This document shows, one piece after another, positions 1-8,203 of a stretch of 12,712 bases of DNA. Source of the DNA: Firmicutes bacterium UBA5500 (lineage in GTDB: Bacteria > Bacillota > UBA994 > UBA5500); the NCBI GenBank assembly GCA_002427055.1, contig DIPA01000039.1:1-12712 (forward strand), given 5' to 3'. Every line of letters starts with the position of its first letter. Position 1 is the stretch's first letter. Below the pieces are notes generated by a model that made no database searches, was not told the origin of the DNA, and saw nothing but the letters and a program-made list of their open reading frames with translations. The translations under genes were made by a program, and so were the position numbers.

Positions 1-176
1 AAAACTTGCCTAAGTAGCGGTAAACCAGCTATGACACCATCAACCTTAGTCCATACCCGCCCTACCGCTTGCCGATCAGCGGGAATAACTGCGTCAGTCG
101 TAATATCGCCTGTCCAGATATCCTCATTCAGTGCACGCTCGACGAGATCTCGGATAAAAGGGTTTTGCCAATTCAC
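1..176 (-). CDS. nadC: Quinolinate phosphoribosyltransferase (nicotinate-nucleotide pyrophosphorylase), N-terminal fragment
   Basis: Only the first 58 codons are present; the gene runs off the left edge. The product condenses quinolinate with PRPP to give nicotinate mononucleotide, CO2 and pyrophosphate, the third step of de novo NAD synthesis in the cytoplasm. The visible N-terminus reads MNWQNPFIRDLVERALNEDI, followed by a WTGDITT segment and then a DGVIAGLP segment, which are the conserved features of the family's N-terminal domain. The start is GTG at 176, chosen because an AGGGGG ribosome binding site lies 8-9 nt upstream and overlaps the nadB stop codon region. Only 4 nt separate the nadB TAG from this GTG, so translation is probably coupled. 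Catalytic residues lie in the missing part, so activity cannot be judged. Confidence 0.93.
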   Translation of the reverse strand, partial: MNWQNPFIRDLVERALNEDIWTGDITTDAVIPADRQAVGRVWTKVDGVIAGLPLLRQV

Positions 177-180
177 TAAA

Positions 181-1809
181 CTACCCCCTCTTTTGATCAA
201 CTAAGGTCAACTGATCGCCTTGTAACACAATATGCTTAAGCCACTCGCTATCGTTCTCAGTAGGGAAATCTTCCCTAAAATGGCCACCTCGGGACTCCTT
301 ACGTAAAAGTGCCGCACTGCTAATCAACAAACCTACCGTCTGTAAGTTGACGACCTCCAAATGCTCCGGCCTCGATGCCGGACCAGCCAATTGCTGACCA
401 ATAGCGATTAACTCATCGCGGGCATGAGCCAGGCCAGCCGCATTACGCGTTAACCCAACCTCTCGCCACATCAGCCGCTGAATAGCCCGTCTTATTTCAG
501 AATAACTGGCTGCTTGCTCTACCATTCGTGATGGCTTAGGCGCACTCAAGTTGAGATTCAGAAGATAATCATCACTAATATGCAAACGGTAATGATAGGC
601 ACATTCAGCTATGCGATGACCAAATACCAACCCGTCCAGCAAAGAATTGCTAGCCAGACGATTAGCACCATGCAAACCCAAACAAGCCGCTTCACCACAG
701 GCATACAGGCCTCGCACGTTGGTACGACCTTGATAATTAACTCTAATGCCGCCCATGAAGTAATGTGCTACCGGTGCTACCGGTATCAAATCATGACGTA
801 TGTCAATTCCGTAGCGCTGGCAGGTCTTGAAGACTGTAGGGAAGCGAGTAGGTAGGTCAATGCCGGTAATCTTACGCATATCCAGCCATACATGATCGCT
901 TTCGGTGTCTTCCATAGCCTGTACAATAGCACGTGCCACAACATTGCGTGGTGCTAGCTCGGCCATCGGATGCACCGCCGGCATGAAACGACGGCCTGTT
1001 ACGTCTATCAGCTGACCACCCTCGCCGCGCGCTGCCTCTGTTATCAAGGCACTTGGGGCACCGGGTATGCGTAACCCTGTGGGGTGAAACTGAAAGAACT
1101 CCGTATCCATCACTTCTGCCCCAGCTCGATACGCCATAGCCAAGCCATCACCGGTTACTACAGGAGAATTAGTAGTATAAGCATAGACCTGGCCCGCCCC
1201 ACCTGTAGCAAGGATAGTTGCTTTGGCCAAGTATGCAGTCAGCGCCCCATCAAGGGCCATCCCTAATACGCCATAGCAATGGCCTTGATCGGTGATTAAA
1301 TCTACCGCATACGTCTCGTTAACTATGCGGATATTGTCAGTCGCTAAAACAACGTTAGCTAATACCTGTTCTATTTCTAAGCCTGTCGCGTCTCCACCGG
1401 CATGCAAGATGCGGCGCCGACTATGCCCACCCTCTTTGGTCAAGGCGATGGCTGTATCCTGGCGATCAAAATGAGCGCCCAGTTCTATCAGCTCGCGAAT
1501 GCGTGCCGGTCCTTCCTGAACCAGAATTGTCACCGCTTGCTCGTCGCAGAGTCCGGCTCCGGCTATCAAAGTATCTTCAAGATGTCCCTGCCAGCTATCT
1601 TCAGGCCCAATTGCAGCCGCAATGCCGCCTTGGGCATAACGAGTGTTACCCTCTAACAGGTTTTTGGTCAACAGCAAAACACGGCCTCGCCGGCTAGCCT
1701 TAAGAGCCGCAAACAGGCCAGCCACCCCACTACCTACCACCAAGAAATCAGCCACCTGTTTTTCGAGCTTGGCCAAATCGAACCCTACTAGGTAGCGAGT
1801 TGTTACCAT
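181..1809 (-). CDS. nadB: L-aspartate oxidase
   Basis: FAD-dependent oxidation of L-aspartate to iminoaspartate, the substrate of NadA. In anaerobes of this type fumarate is the likely electron acceptor (family knowledge). The 542-residue protein has the normal family length. Visible motifs are the FAD dinucleotide-binding GSGVAGL near residues 26-32, RYAQGGIAAA near 56-65, the GGHSRRRILHAGGDATG stretch near 136-152, FHPTG and EAARGEGG in the substrate/capping region, and the C-terminal FAD-contact run GLYACGEAACLGLHGANR. The ATG at 1809 has GGAGGCG about 8 nt upstream and starts 15 nt after the nadA stop. It is the middle gene of nadABC. No truncation or missing motif is evident. Confidence 0.98.
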   Translation of the reverse strand: MVTTRYLVGFDLAKLEKQVADFLVVGSGVAGLFAALKASRRGRVLLLTKNLLEGNTRYAQGGIAAAIGPEDSWQGHLEDTLIAGAGLCDEQAVTILVQEGPARIRELIELGAHFDRQDTAIALTKEGGHSRRRILHAGGDATGLEIEQVLANVVLATDNIRIVNETYAVDLITDQGHCYGVLGMALDGALTAYLAKATILATGGAGQVYAYTTNSPVVTGDGLAMAYRAGAEVMDTEFFQFHPTGLRIPGAPSALITEAARGEGGQLIDVTGRRFMPAVHPMAELAPRNVVARAIVQAMEDTESDHVWLDMRKITGIDLPTRFPTVFKTCQRYGIDIRHDLIPVAPVAHYFMGGIRVNYQGRTNVRGLYACGEAACLGLHGANRLASNSLLDGLVFGHRIAECAYHYRLHISDDYLLNLNLSAPKPSRMVEQAASYSEIRRAIQRLMWREVGLTRNAAGLAHARDELIAIGQQLAGPASRPEHLEVVNLQTVGLLISSAALLRKESRGGHFREDFPTENDSEWLKHIVLQGDQLTLVDQKRG

Positions 1810-1824
1810 GAATAACGCCTCCGT

Positions 1825-2736
1825 CTATTTAATAGCCAGCATGCGATCTAGTGCCTGCACAGCTTTGATTCTAATATCTTCTGGAACCGTGATGCATGGT
1901 TGCATATTCTCTAAGGCCTGCACTGTCTTTGCCAAAGTATTCGCCTTCATGTTCGGGCAAATCAGTTTGGGTGATGCCAGGTAAAACGTCTTACCCGGGT
2001 TTTGCTGCTTCATCTGGTGCAGTATGCCACTTTCTGTACCAACAATAAACTCAGTCGCATCAGATTCACGTACGAACTTGAGAATACCGGCCGTACTGGA
2101 AACAAAATCGGCCGCTGCGCTTACCTCCGGTCGACATTCAGGATGGACCACACTCAAAGCTGCTGGGTGCTCAGCCTTAATCTGCTCAAATTGCTCTAGT
2201 GTAAGATGATCGTGCGTATGACAATAACCTTCCCAGACGATTATTTCCTTATCGGTATGCTGAGCCACATAACGCCCTAGGTTGCGGTCTGGCGTGAAAA
2301 TGATGCGTTTTGCATCTAATGAATTCACTACCCTCACTGCATTAGAAGATGTGCAGCAAATGTCACTTTCAGCCTTAACTGCTGCTGTGGTATTGACATA
2401 ACTAACAACGGCCGCATCAGGATACTCAGCCTTGAAGGCACGCAAACCAACAATGTCAACCATGTCGGCCATGGGACAACCCGCCTTTGGTTCCGGCAAT
2501 AATACAATCTTATCTGGCGATAAAATAGCAGCACTCTCAGCCATAAAGTGGACGCCGCAAAAAACAATCATTTCAGCATCGGTAGCAGCTGCCTGTTGAC
2601 TAAGCCCAAATGAATCGCCCACAAAGTCTGCTGCATCCTGAATTTCATCACGTTGATAATAGTGTGCAAGGATGATGGCCCGACGCTCTTGCTTTAGTTC
2701 CTGCAGTCGAAGCATCAATGCATCCACTGTTGACAT
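1825..2736 (-). CDS. nadA: Quinolinate synthase (4Fe-4S)
   Basis: Condenses iminoaspartate with dihydroxyacetone phosphate to form quinolinate on an oxygen-sensitive [4Fe-4S] cluster. The 303-residue length fits the short form of the family (about 300 residues, like the Thermotoga enzyme). The three expected cluster cysteines are visible: Cys87 in GCPMADM, Cys172 in WEGYCHTH and Cys260 in ICPNMK. Other conserved pieces are LAHYYQ (about 24-29), GDSFGLS, FCGVHFMAESA, and the SSTAG and GTESGI segments. The ATG at 2736 has an AAGGGG ribosome binding site about 10 nt upstream. An overlapping out-of-frame ATG at 2740 leads into a non-conserved frame and is not used. It is the first gene of nadABC; the promoter is at 2873-2901. 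Confidence 0.98.
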   Translation of the reverse strand: MSTVDALMLRLQELKQERRAIILAHYYQRDEIQDAADFVGDSFGLSQQAAATDAEMIVFCGVHFMAESAAILSPDKIVLLPEPKAGCPMADMVDIVGLRAFKAEYPDAAVVSYVNTTAAVKAESDICCTSSNAVRVVNSLDAKRIIFTPDRNLGRYVAQHTDKEIIVWEGYCHTHDHLTLEQFEQIKAEHPAALSVVHPECRPEVSAAADFVSSTAGILKFVRESDATEFIVGTESGILHQMKQQNPGKTFYLASPKLICPNMKANTLAKTVQALENMQPCITVPEDIRIKAVQALDRMLAIK

Positions 2737-3039
2737 CCATCTGACACCCCTTTTGGTTATTCTGCTTTCTCCATCGGAAAAACTTTCTTATGCGCGTGAC
2801 ATTCTTTTTCCCTGAGAAAAACTCTGTGTTATATGCAAGCATACCTTTTTGTCTGTCTAATTAATCATCACAATTCTATACTTCACCCCTTGGCATGTCA
2901 ATTCTCAGCTACTCCTTGGCTATAGGCACTAATCAACTCTACTAGCCAACTCATTGCGGTAGCAGGAGTTGCTGCGGGCTATGTGGAAACAACTTAGGGA
3001 AACAAGTCAGATTTAGTTGCCCAGCAAAGGAGATGCATT
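2737..3039. other. Divergent intergenic region between nadA and the CPBP-like gene
   Basis: This 303-bp gap holds the nadABC promoter, the nadA leader with its inverted repeats, and the strong ribosome binding site AAAGGAG (7 nt before the 3040 ATG) of the plus-strand gene. I see no convincing -35/-10 pair for the plus-strand gene and no RNA gene. Confidence 0.6.
2873..2901 (-). promoter_or_regulatory. Sigma-A-type promoter of nadABC
   Basis: Reading the minus strand, TTGACA (2901-2896) is followed by a 17-bp spacer and TAGAAT (2878-2873). The match is 6/6 at -35 and 5/6 at -10 with ideal spacing. Transcription would begin near 2866, leaving a leader of about 130 nt before the nadA ATG. A TATGC-AA-GCATA inverted repeat (2832-2843) falls at roughly +24 to +35 and is a candidate operator. 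NAD genes in Bacillota are often controlled by NiaR, but I could not identify a NiaR box with confidence. Confidence 0.75.
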
Positions 3040-4419
3040 ATGCCCTCTAATCGCCTGCAGCAAAACCCCCTCGTTTTGTGGATATGCCTTATGGGTGGAG
3101 TCATTAGCTTGGCCGTGCTCAGCATAGGATTGTTTGCACTAGCACCTAACAGCATGGGATTAACAGAGCAAGACTATGCCATCAGTAGCGCCTTTGCCTT
3201 TGACGAATGGGAAATTAGCACTCGCCACGGATACGTGAGCTTCCCTGAAGGAGGGTTGGCGGTAGAAGCCTATAAGCATGACCGACTGGCCGCCTTTGTC
3301 GTCTGGGGCAAAGCATGCCTTAGCGTTACGCCCCCGGAACAAGCTACGACAGAACTTGACGATATCCAAATCACAGCTATCTTTCTACCTGAAAAGGAAC
3401 TCTTGAGCGCTCGCGGTAGCACTTTCATTCGCTGCACAGACTCACCTGACGCCTGTCAACAAGCTAGCGAGTTTCTCAATAACGAACAGCGCTATTTACC
3501 AACCCTAGAGATATTTGGTACAAGAAGAAGCTATCCCTTGCCCTCTGGGGTAGCTAAACTCGTCATGCTAGACAGTAATGGACAACGTTTTGCGTATCAA
3601 GAAGGGCTCGTAGTCCGACTACAGGGGCCAAATAGCCCGCAGAGCTTTTGGTCAGAAACAACCTTCCTCCAGCACCTTCTATCTATAGATAGCTTCTCTT
3701 CCATGGTTTTTTACATTTGCTGTATTTTACTGTTGCTGACCGCAACCTATTTTTCTACTTTGGGCAGGAAACTAGACAATAAGATGAGCAGCGCTTTAGC
3801 CGAAGGAAAAACCGCAAGCTTGCTAATATGTCTGGCAATAGCCTCGTTACATGCGCTAGGAACCGGGCTGATTGCCCGGCTCGAACTTAGTCCTCTGGTG
3901 AGGACGACGCAAGACGCACTGCTAATCTCGCTCCTTGTCTACTGGCTAAACCGACAGTCACCGGAATGGGTATCATGGATGGAGCAGAAGCGGCACTTAC
4001 CCTTTAGACAGGTAGGACTCGGTTTGATCTTAGGGGGGCTAGCTGTAACCTTAGGGCAATTAGCGATTCCCACCGGATTAAGACCTCTACCATTGGGCGA
4101 TTATCTAGTCATTACCGGAGGTGGTCTAATTGCAGTACTTGCGCAAGAGCTGCTGTGGCATGGGGTAGTGTTGGAACATTTGGCCACCCGTCTAGGCAAC
4201 TTACGCGGCCTCCTACTAACAGCAGGGTTGCAGGGCCTTCTTGCTTTTGCCATTTGGTTGCTTCACCCTGTTTCCGCACTGGGACCTTTGAATACTCTAG
4301 TAATCGTTCCCTTACAGTCTATCTGGCTAGGCTATACCTACTTGCGCACCAATTGCTTGGTTACTCCGAGTACAATCGGCGCTTGTTTAGTCATTTTCCC
4401 TCGGATACTCTCGTTCTGA
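3040..4419 (+). CDS. Multi-span membrane protein with degenerate CPBP (CAAX protease/bacteriocin-processing)-like C-terminal domain
   Basis: Function unknown. The 459-residue protein begins with one membrane segment (about 12-34), then a soluble, probably extracytoplasmic stretch (about 35-215) containing four cysteines, then roughly seven to eight hydrophobic segments (about 218-238, 259-279, 288-303, 325-345, 355-375, 388-409, 413-435 and 440-455). The C-terminal half resembles the CPBP glutamic intramembrane protease fold: AQELLWHGVVLEHLATRLGN (368-387) sits where the family has EExxxR, and IWLLHP (405-410) sits where it has FxxxH. The first Glu is Gln369, the Arg position is His374, and the last conserved His/Asn motif is replaced by IGACLVIF, so protease activity is doubtful. 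The ATG at 3040 follows AAAGGAG by 7 nt. It is divergent from nadA and convergent with fhs, so probably monocistronic. The CPBP relationship is an inference from pattern only. Confidence 0.7.
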   Translation: MPSNRLQQNPLVLWICLMGGVISLAVLSIGLFALAPNSMGLTEQDYAISSAFAFDEWEISTRHGYVSFPEGGLAVEAYKHDRLAAFVVWGKACLSVTPPEQATTELDDIQITAIFLPEKELLSARGSTFIRCTDSPDACQQASEFLNNEQRYLPTLEIFGTRRSYPLPSGVAKLVMLDSNGQRFAYQEGLVVRLQGPNSPQSFWSETTFLQHLLSIDSFSSMVFYICCILLLLTATYFSTLGRKLDNKMSSALAEGKTASLLICLAIASLHALGTGLIARLELSPLVRTTQDALLISLLVYWLNRQSPEWVSWMEQKRHLPFRQVGLGLILGGLAVTLGQLAIPTGLRPLPLGDYLVITGGGLIAVLAQELLWHGVVLEHLATRLGNLRGLLLTAGLQGLLAFAIWLLHPVSALGPLNTLVIVPLQSIWLGYTYLRTNCLVTPSTIGACLVIFPRILSF

Positions 4420-4425
4420 CCAGCT

Positions 4426-4456
4426 AAATAAAGGCTGTCCCCAGAGGGGGACAGCC
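4426..4456 (-). terminator. Intrinsic terminator of the hut-fhs operon, between convergent genes
   Basis: A perfect 10-bp stem, GGCTGTCCCC (4433-4442) with its complement at 4447-4456, encloses an AGAG loop. On the minus strand the hairpin is followed by TTTATTT, giving a usable U-tract downstream of fhs. On the plus strand there is no U-run, but the same hairpin may still help stop the 3040-4419 transcript. Confidence 0.8.
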
Positions 4457-4522
4457 CGATGCTTCTTAACGCGAAGTTGTTGGCAAACAAGACCTAATGC
4501 TTTGCCTCTGGCTAAGAACAAA

Positions 4523-6193
4523 CTAGAATAAGCCTGTTACCTTACCATCCGCATCGATATCGATATCTTGCGCGGCCGGTCGCTTCGGTAGACCTGGCAT
4601 AGTCATAATCTCTCCGGTGATAGCCACTAGGAAACCTGCCCCAACTGATGCCCTAACCTCACGCACAGTAATCGTGAATCCAGTAGGACGGCCCAGCAGG
4701 CTGGGATTGTCTGACAGAGAATACTGGGTTTTGGCCATACAGATTGGGAGTTTGTCAAGGCCAAGGCGAGTGTAGTTGCGAATTGATTTGTTCGCTTCGC
4801 TCGTATATTCCACGCCGTCTGCCCCATAGATTTCCTTAGCAATAATCTCGATTTTCTGCTTAATACTTTGATCGAGCGAATAAATGGGCTCAAAATGAGA
4901 AGGTTGCTCTTCCAATACCTTGAGCACGGTCTCAGCTAGTTCACGGCCACCTTCGCCGCCTTTAGCGAAAACATCAGATAGGGCAAAAGCAACACCCATC
5001 TCTTTGCACTTGTCGGCAATTAACTGTAACTCAGCCGGCGTATCCGTTGGGAAGCGGTTGATGGCAACTACTGCAGGCACCTTGAATTTGGCTACATTCT
5101 CAATGTGCTTGGCTAGATTAGCGAAACCACGCTCGAGGGCACCTAAATCTTCATTGTTCAGCTCTTTCTTGTCAGCACCGCCATGCAACTTCAAAGCACG
5201 AGCTGTAGCTACGATTACTGTCAAATCAGGCTTTAGGTTGCCATAACGTGAAACGATATCAAAGTACTTCTCTGCACCCAGATCCGCACCGAAACCTGCC
5301 TCAGTAAGGAAATAATCGGAGAGTTTCAATCCGAGTTTGGTTGCAATCAAGGTATTTGTGCCGTGAGCAATGTTAGCAAATGGACCGCCATGCACAAAGG
5401 CAGGGCCATTTTCCAAGGTTTGTACTAGGTTAGGCTTGATAGCATCTTTCAACAGTAAGGTCATCGCACCTTGGACTTCTAAGTCGGCTACTGTTACAGG
5501 CTTGCGGTCATATGTATAGGCCACAATCATCCGACTAAGGCGTTCCTTAAGATCCATTAGGTCGCTCGCCAAGCAAAGAATCGCCATAACCTCAGAAGCA
5601 ACCGTAATATCGAAACCATCCTGACGAGGTACGCCGTTTGTATGGCCACCCATACCGATTACGATATTACGCAGAGCCCGTTCATTCATGTCCATGGCAC
5701 GACGCCAGACTATGCGCCTAGGATCAATATTGAGCTCGTTGCCTTGTTGTAGATGGTTATCAAGCACAGCAGCTAATAAGTTATGCGCCGTGGTGATTGC
5801 ATGTAGGTCACCTGTAAAGTGCAGGTTAATATCAGCCATCGGTACCACCTGCGCATAGCCGCCACCGGCGGCTCCGCCTTTAACACCAAAGCTAGGGCCG
5901 AGGGATGGCTCGCGTAAAGCCATTACGGTTTTCTTGCCCATACGAGCTAGCGCTTGCCCAAGGCCGACGGTAGTTGTGGTCTTGCCTTCACCAGCAGCCG
6001 TAGGGTTTATAGCCGTCAATAGGATTAACTTTCCGTCTGGCTTATCTTGTAAGCGACGCCAAACCGAGAGATCAACTTTTGCCTTGTACTTACCATAAAG
6101 CTCTAGCTCATCTTCCGCGATTCCAATCTCGGCAGCAATATCAACTATTGGCTTAAGCTTAGCTTCTTGTGCTATCTGAATATCTGTCTTCAT
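4523..6193 (-). CDS. fhs: Formate-tetrahydrofolate ligase (10-formyl-THF synthetase)
   Basis: Interconverts formate, ATP and THF with 10-formyl-THF, ADP and phosphate. At the end of a histidine degradation operon the likely direction is 10-formyl-THF to formate plus ATP (inference), though the same enzyme also supplies formyl-THF for purines or acetogenesis. The 556-residue length is typical. Visible are the nucleotide-binding loop [12 protein letters not shown] (64-75), the [19 protein letters not shown] segment, [13 protein letters not shown], the [13 protein letters not shown] segment, and the C-terminal [10 protein letters not shown]. The ATG at 6193 has AGGAGG 8 nt upstream, and this ribosome binding site overlaps the TAG stop of fchA, so translation is tightly coupled. 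It is the last gene before the terminator. Confidence 0.98.
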   Translation of the reverse strand: MKTDIQIAQEAKLKPIVDIAAEIGIAEDELELYGKYKAKVDLSVWRRLQDKPDGKLILLTAINPTAAGEGKTTTTVGLGQALARMGKKTVMALREPSLGPSFGVKGGAAGGGYAQVVPMADINLHFTGDLHAITTAHNLLAAVLDNHLQQGNELNIDPRRIVWRRAMDMNERALRNIVIGMGGHTNGVPRQDGFDITVASEVMAILCLASDLMDLKERLSRMIVAYTYDRKPVTVADLEVQGAMTLLLKDAIKPNLVQTLENGPAFVHGGPFANIAHGTNTLIATKLGLKLSDYFLTEAGFGADLGAEKYFDIVSRYGNLKPDLTVIVATARALKLHGGADKKELNNEDLGALERGFANLAKHIENVAKFKVPAVVAINRFPTDTPAELQLIADKCKEMGVAFALSDVFAKGGEGGRELAETVLKVLEEQPSHFEPIYSLDQSIKQKIEIIAKEIYGADGVEYTSEANKSIRNYTRLGLDKLPICMAKTQYSLSDNPSLLGRPTGFTITVREVRASVGAGFLVAITGEIMTMPGLPKRPAAQDIDIDADGKVTGLF

Positions 6194-6205
6194 AAAGTCT
6201 GCCTC

Positions 6206-6841
6206 CTATGCGTTTAATATGGAATCTGTAATGGCTTGTGCCCGGGCTTGCAGGGCATCGCCTTCTTGGAGTGACTCATTTACTTGCTTCACCGTAGCCT
6301 GGGTCCAAGCATCATCTGGTAAATAGTTCACGTTAATGCGAACATTAAGCAGTGCCGAATTCAACGCGGCATGGGCAGCAAAACCAGCTACTGCGGCATC
6401 AGAAACCGCATGCTTGTTTCCTTTCTCCGCCGCCACTATAGCTAACTTAAGAATCTCCAGAGCAGTGGTAGCCACCTGAAGCGGGACTTGACATGCTGTA
6501 CGATACCCCGCCCAAACGGCTTGCTGGCGTTTCTCCTTTTCCTCTGCTGTTTCCTTAGGCAGAGCATAGGCGGCCATCACACCATCAAAGGCAACTGTAT
6601 CTTCGCTGACCAGCCGCAACATTGTTTCTTGTAACCTAGCAGCTTCCACTAGAAGACGCTGCATGTCTGCTTCGACAGCGGCATATTTCTTACGCCCCGC
6701 AGTCAAGTTAGCGACCATGGAGACTAAGGCAGCACCTAAACCTCCAATAACGGCCGCCGCACTCCCGCCGCCAGGGGTAGCGCCTTTACCAGCCAGCTCA
6801 TCATGATAAGCACGCAAAGTGAATTGATCAAACTGCTGCAT
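6206..6841 (-). CDS. fchA: Formimidoyltetrahydrofolate cyclodeaminase
   Basis: Converts 5-formimino-THF to 5,10-methenyl-THF and ammonia, acting directly after FtcD. The 211-residue, mostly helical protein matches the stand-alone cyclodeaminase form, which in animals is fused to the transferase. The N-terminal GATPGGGSAAAVIGGLGAAL (about 20-39) is the family hallmark, followed by NLTAGRKKY, the EDTVAFDGVMAAY helix and a SDAAVAGFAAHAAL segment near 147-160. The ATG at 6841 follows GGAAGGAG by 9 nt. A 79-bp gap separates it from hutI, the longest spacing inside the operon apart from the short hutH-ftcD gap, and that gap contains a hairpin. The stop lies 12 nt before fhs. Confidence 0.96.
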   Translation of the reverse strand: MQQFDQFTLRAYHDELAGKGATPGGGSAAAVIGGLGAALVSMVANLTAGRKKYAAVEADMQRLLVEAARLQETMLRLVSEDTVAFDGVMAAYALPKETAEEKEKRQQAVWAGYRTACQVPLQVATTALEILKLAIVAAEKGNKHAVSDAAVAGFAAHAALNSALLNVRINVNYLPDDAWTQATVKQVNESLQEGDALQARAQAITDSILNA

Positions 6842-6864
6842 TCTCTATTGCTCCTTCCTTCATT

Positions 6865-6906
6865 GCAGTAACACCGATAAGAAAACAATATCACAATCGG
6901 TGCTGC
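6865..6906 (-). other. Imperfect hairpin in the hutI-fchA gap
   Basis: CACCGAT (6872-6878) and ATCGGTG (6896-6902) form a 7-bp stem with a 17-nt loop. The flanks GCAG (6865-6868) and CTGC (6903-6906) can add four more pairs across a 3-nt bulge. There is no U-tract after it on the minus strand, so it does not look like a terminator. A processing or mRNA stability role is possible but unproven. Confidence 0.4.
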
Positions 6907-6920
6907 AAAGACTATTTAAA

Positions 6921-8201
6921 TCATATTTCAGAATAGCAGAGATGCCCAGCCCGCACAACTTGTCGGCCATGCTTAAACACATGCTGTGCTAAGTTTACCC
7001 CAAAGTGGTAAGCTACAAAATCTAAATTAGGGGCATCATAGATAACAAAATCTGCTGCTTTCCCTACCTCAAGACTACCCACCTCATTGGCTACTCCAAT
7101 GGCATGGGCAGAGTTAATCGTGCTGGCAGCTAAGGCTTGAGCAGGTGTTAAGCCGAGAACCTGCCAAGCCATTGTCTGCACTATCTGCATCGATTCTGTA
7201 GGGCAGGTACCTGGGTTAAAGTCGGTAGCTAAAGCAATTGCGCACCCTGCCTCTAACATGGCTGCAGCATCAGCACCCTTAGCTGAACGTAGCGTAAAGC
7301 TAGTAGCCGGCAAGAGAACTGCAATCACCCCTGTATCTGCCATCGCCTTGATGCCTGCAGGGCTAGCCTGTAGAAGATGGTCGGCTGACGTAGCTCCAAG
7401 CTCAGCTGCCAGCTCAGCCCCACCTAGAGCGACTATTTCGTCGGCATGTAGTTTTAGCTTAAATCCATGCTTCTTAGCTGCCTGCAAGATACGTCGACTT
7501 TGCTCAATAGAGAATACACCTTGCTCACAGAAGACGTCACAAAAAGTAGCTAGATCTTGGGCTGCCACAGCAGGCAACATCTCTTCAATTAGCAGGTCCA
7601 CAAAGGCTTCAGAATCGTGCTTGTACTCCGGAGGAACGGCATGAGCACCTAAGAAAGTTGAGACGATATCTACCGGGTGCTCTTGATCGGCCTGCCGTGC
7701 TGCCTGCAGTTGCTTGAGCTCGCTTTCTGTGGTCAATCCATAACCACTTTTTGCCTCAACAGTCGTGGTACCATGCAATAGCATACGGTCCAAACTCTGC
7801 TTGGCATCTTGAACTAGCAGCTCGAGGCTAGCTTGCCGCGTAGCCCGCACCGTACTCAAAATCCCATAGCCGGCAGCCAAGATCTCTAGGTAGGGCTTGC
7901 CCGCCAGCTTCATAGCTAACTCACGTTCTCGCCAACCGTCAAACACAAGATGAGTATGAGGATCGACAAAACCAGGTAGAACCGCTTTACCCTCGGCATC
8001 AATGACTTCTGTATCCGGACCACGATACTGCTCTGACTCTGCCATCGGGCCCAGCGCCAAGATACGTCCTGCTTTGACAGCCAAGAAACTATCCTGATAA
8101 ATGGCTAGCTTGCCAAGTTCACTTCCGCACTGCGGTCGGTCACTATGGCCGACTGTCGTTGCCAGTTCACCAATGTTGACTATCAGTAAGTCTGCTTGCA
8201 T
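6921..8201 (-). CDS. hutI: Imidazolonepropionase
   Basis: Hydrolyses 4-imidazolone-5-propionate to N-formimino-L-glutamate, the third step of histidine degradation. The 426-residue amidohydrolase has the usual length. Metal ligands are visible as His82 and His84 in VDPHTHLVF, His252 in KLHADEI and Asp327 in ATDFNPG. Substrate-pocket segments include EAKSGYGL (about 149-156) and FLGAHAVPPEY (183-193, His187). The C-terminal GSLEVGKAADFVIYD is the conserved return to the small beta domain. The ATG at 8201 lies only 2 nt after the ftcD stop, with GAGGT about 8-9 nt upstream inside the end of ftcD, so the two are translationally coupled. Confidence 0.98.
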   Translation of the reverse strand: MQADLLIVNIGELATTVGHSDRPQCGSELGKLAIYQDSFLAVKAGRILALGPMAESEQYRGPDTEVIDAEGKAVLPGFVDPHTHLVFDGWRERELAMKLAGKPYLEILAAGYGILSTVRATRQASLELLVQDAKQSLDRMLLHGTTTVEAKSGYGLTTESELKQLQAARQADQEHPVDIVSTFLGAHAVPPEYKHDSEAFVDLLIEEMLPAVAAQDLATFCDVFCEQGVFSIEQSRRILQAAKKHGFKLKLHADEIVALGGAELAAELGATSADHLLQASPAGIKAMADTGVIAVLLPATSFTLRSAKGADAAAMLEAGCAIALATDFNPGTCPTESMQIVQTMAWQVLGLTPAQALAASTINSAHAIGVANEVGSLEVGKAADFVIYDAPNLDFVAYHFGVNLAQHVFKHGRQVVRAGHLCYSEI

Positions 8202-8203
8202 AG

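Noticed and set aside
767..784. Tandem 9-bp repeat (gctaccggt twice) inside nadB
   Set aside because: It encodes PVAPVA in the conserved stretch leading into HYFMGG, where NadB proteins normally have a Pro/Val/Ala-rich sequence, and the reading frame is intact, so it is probably chance.
580..1697. Several 60-90 codon plus-strand frames across nadB
   Set aside because: They lie opposite a fully conserved nadB, overlap one another, and lack ribosome binding sites or recognisable motifs.
2785..2812. c-di-GMP-I riboswitch-like GTCACGCGCA in the nadA leader
   Set aside because: Only this short piece matches; the GGGCAAACC and later core elements are absent.
2648..2842. A 64-codon minus-strand frame starting in the nadA leader
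   Set aside because: It overlaps the nadA start in another frame, its ATG has AAAGG only 1 nt upstream, and its composition looks like a shadow of nadA.
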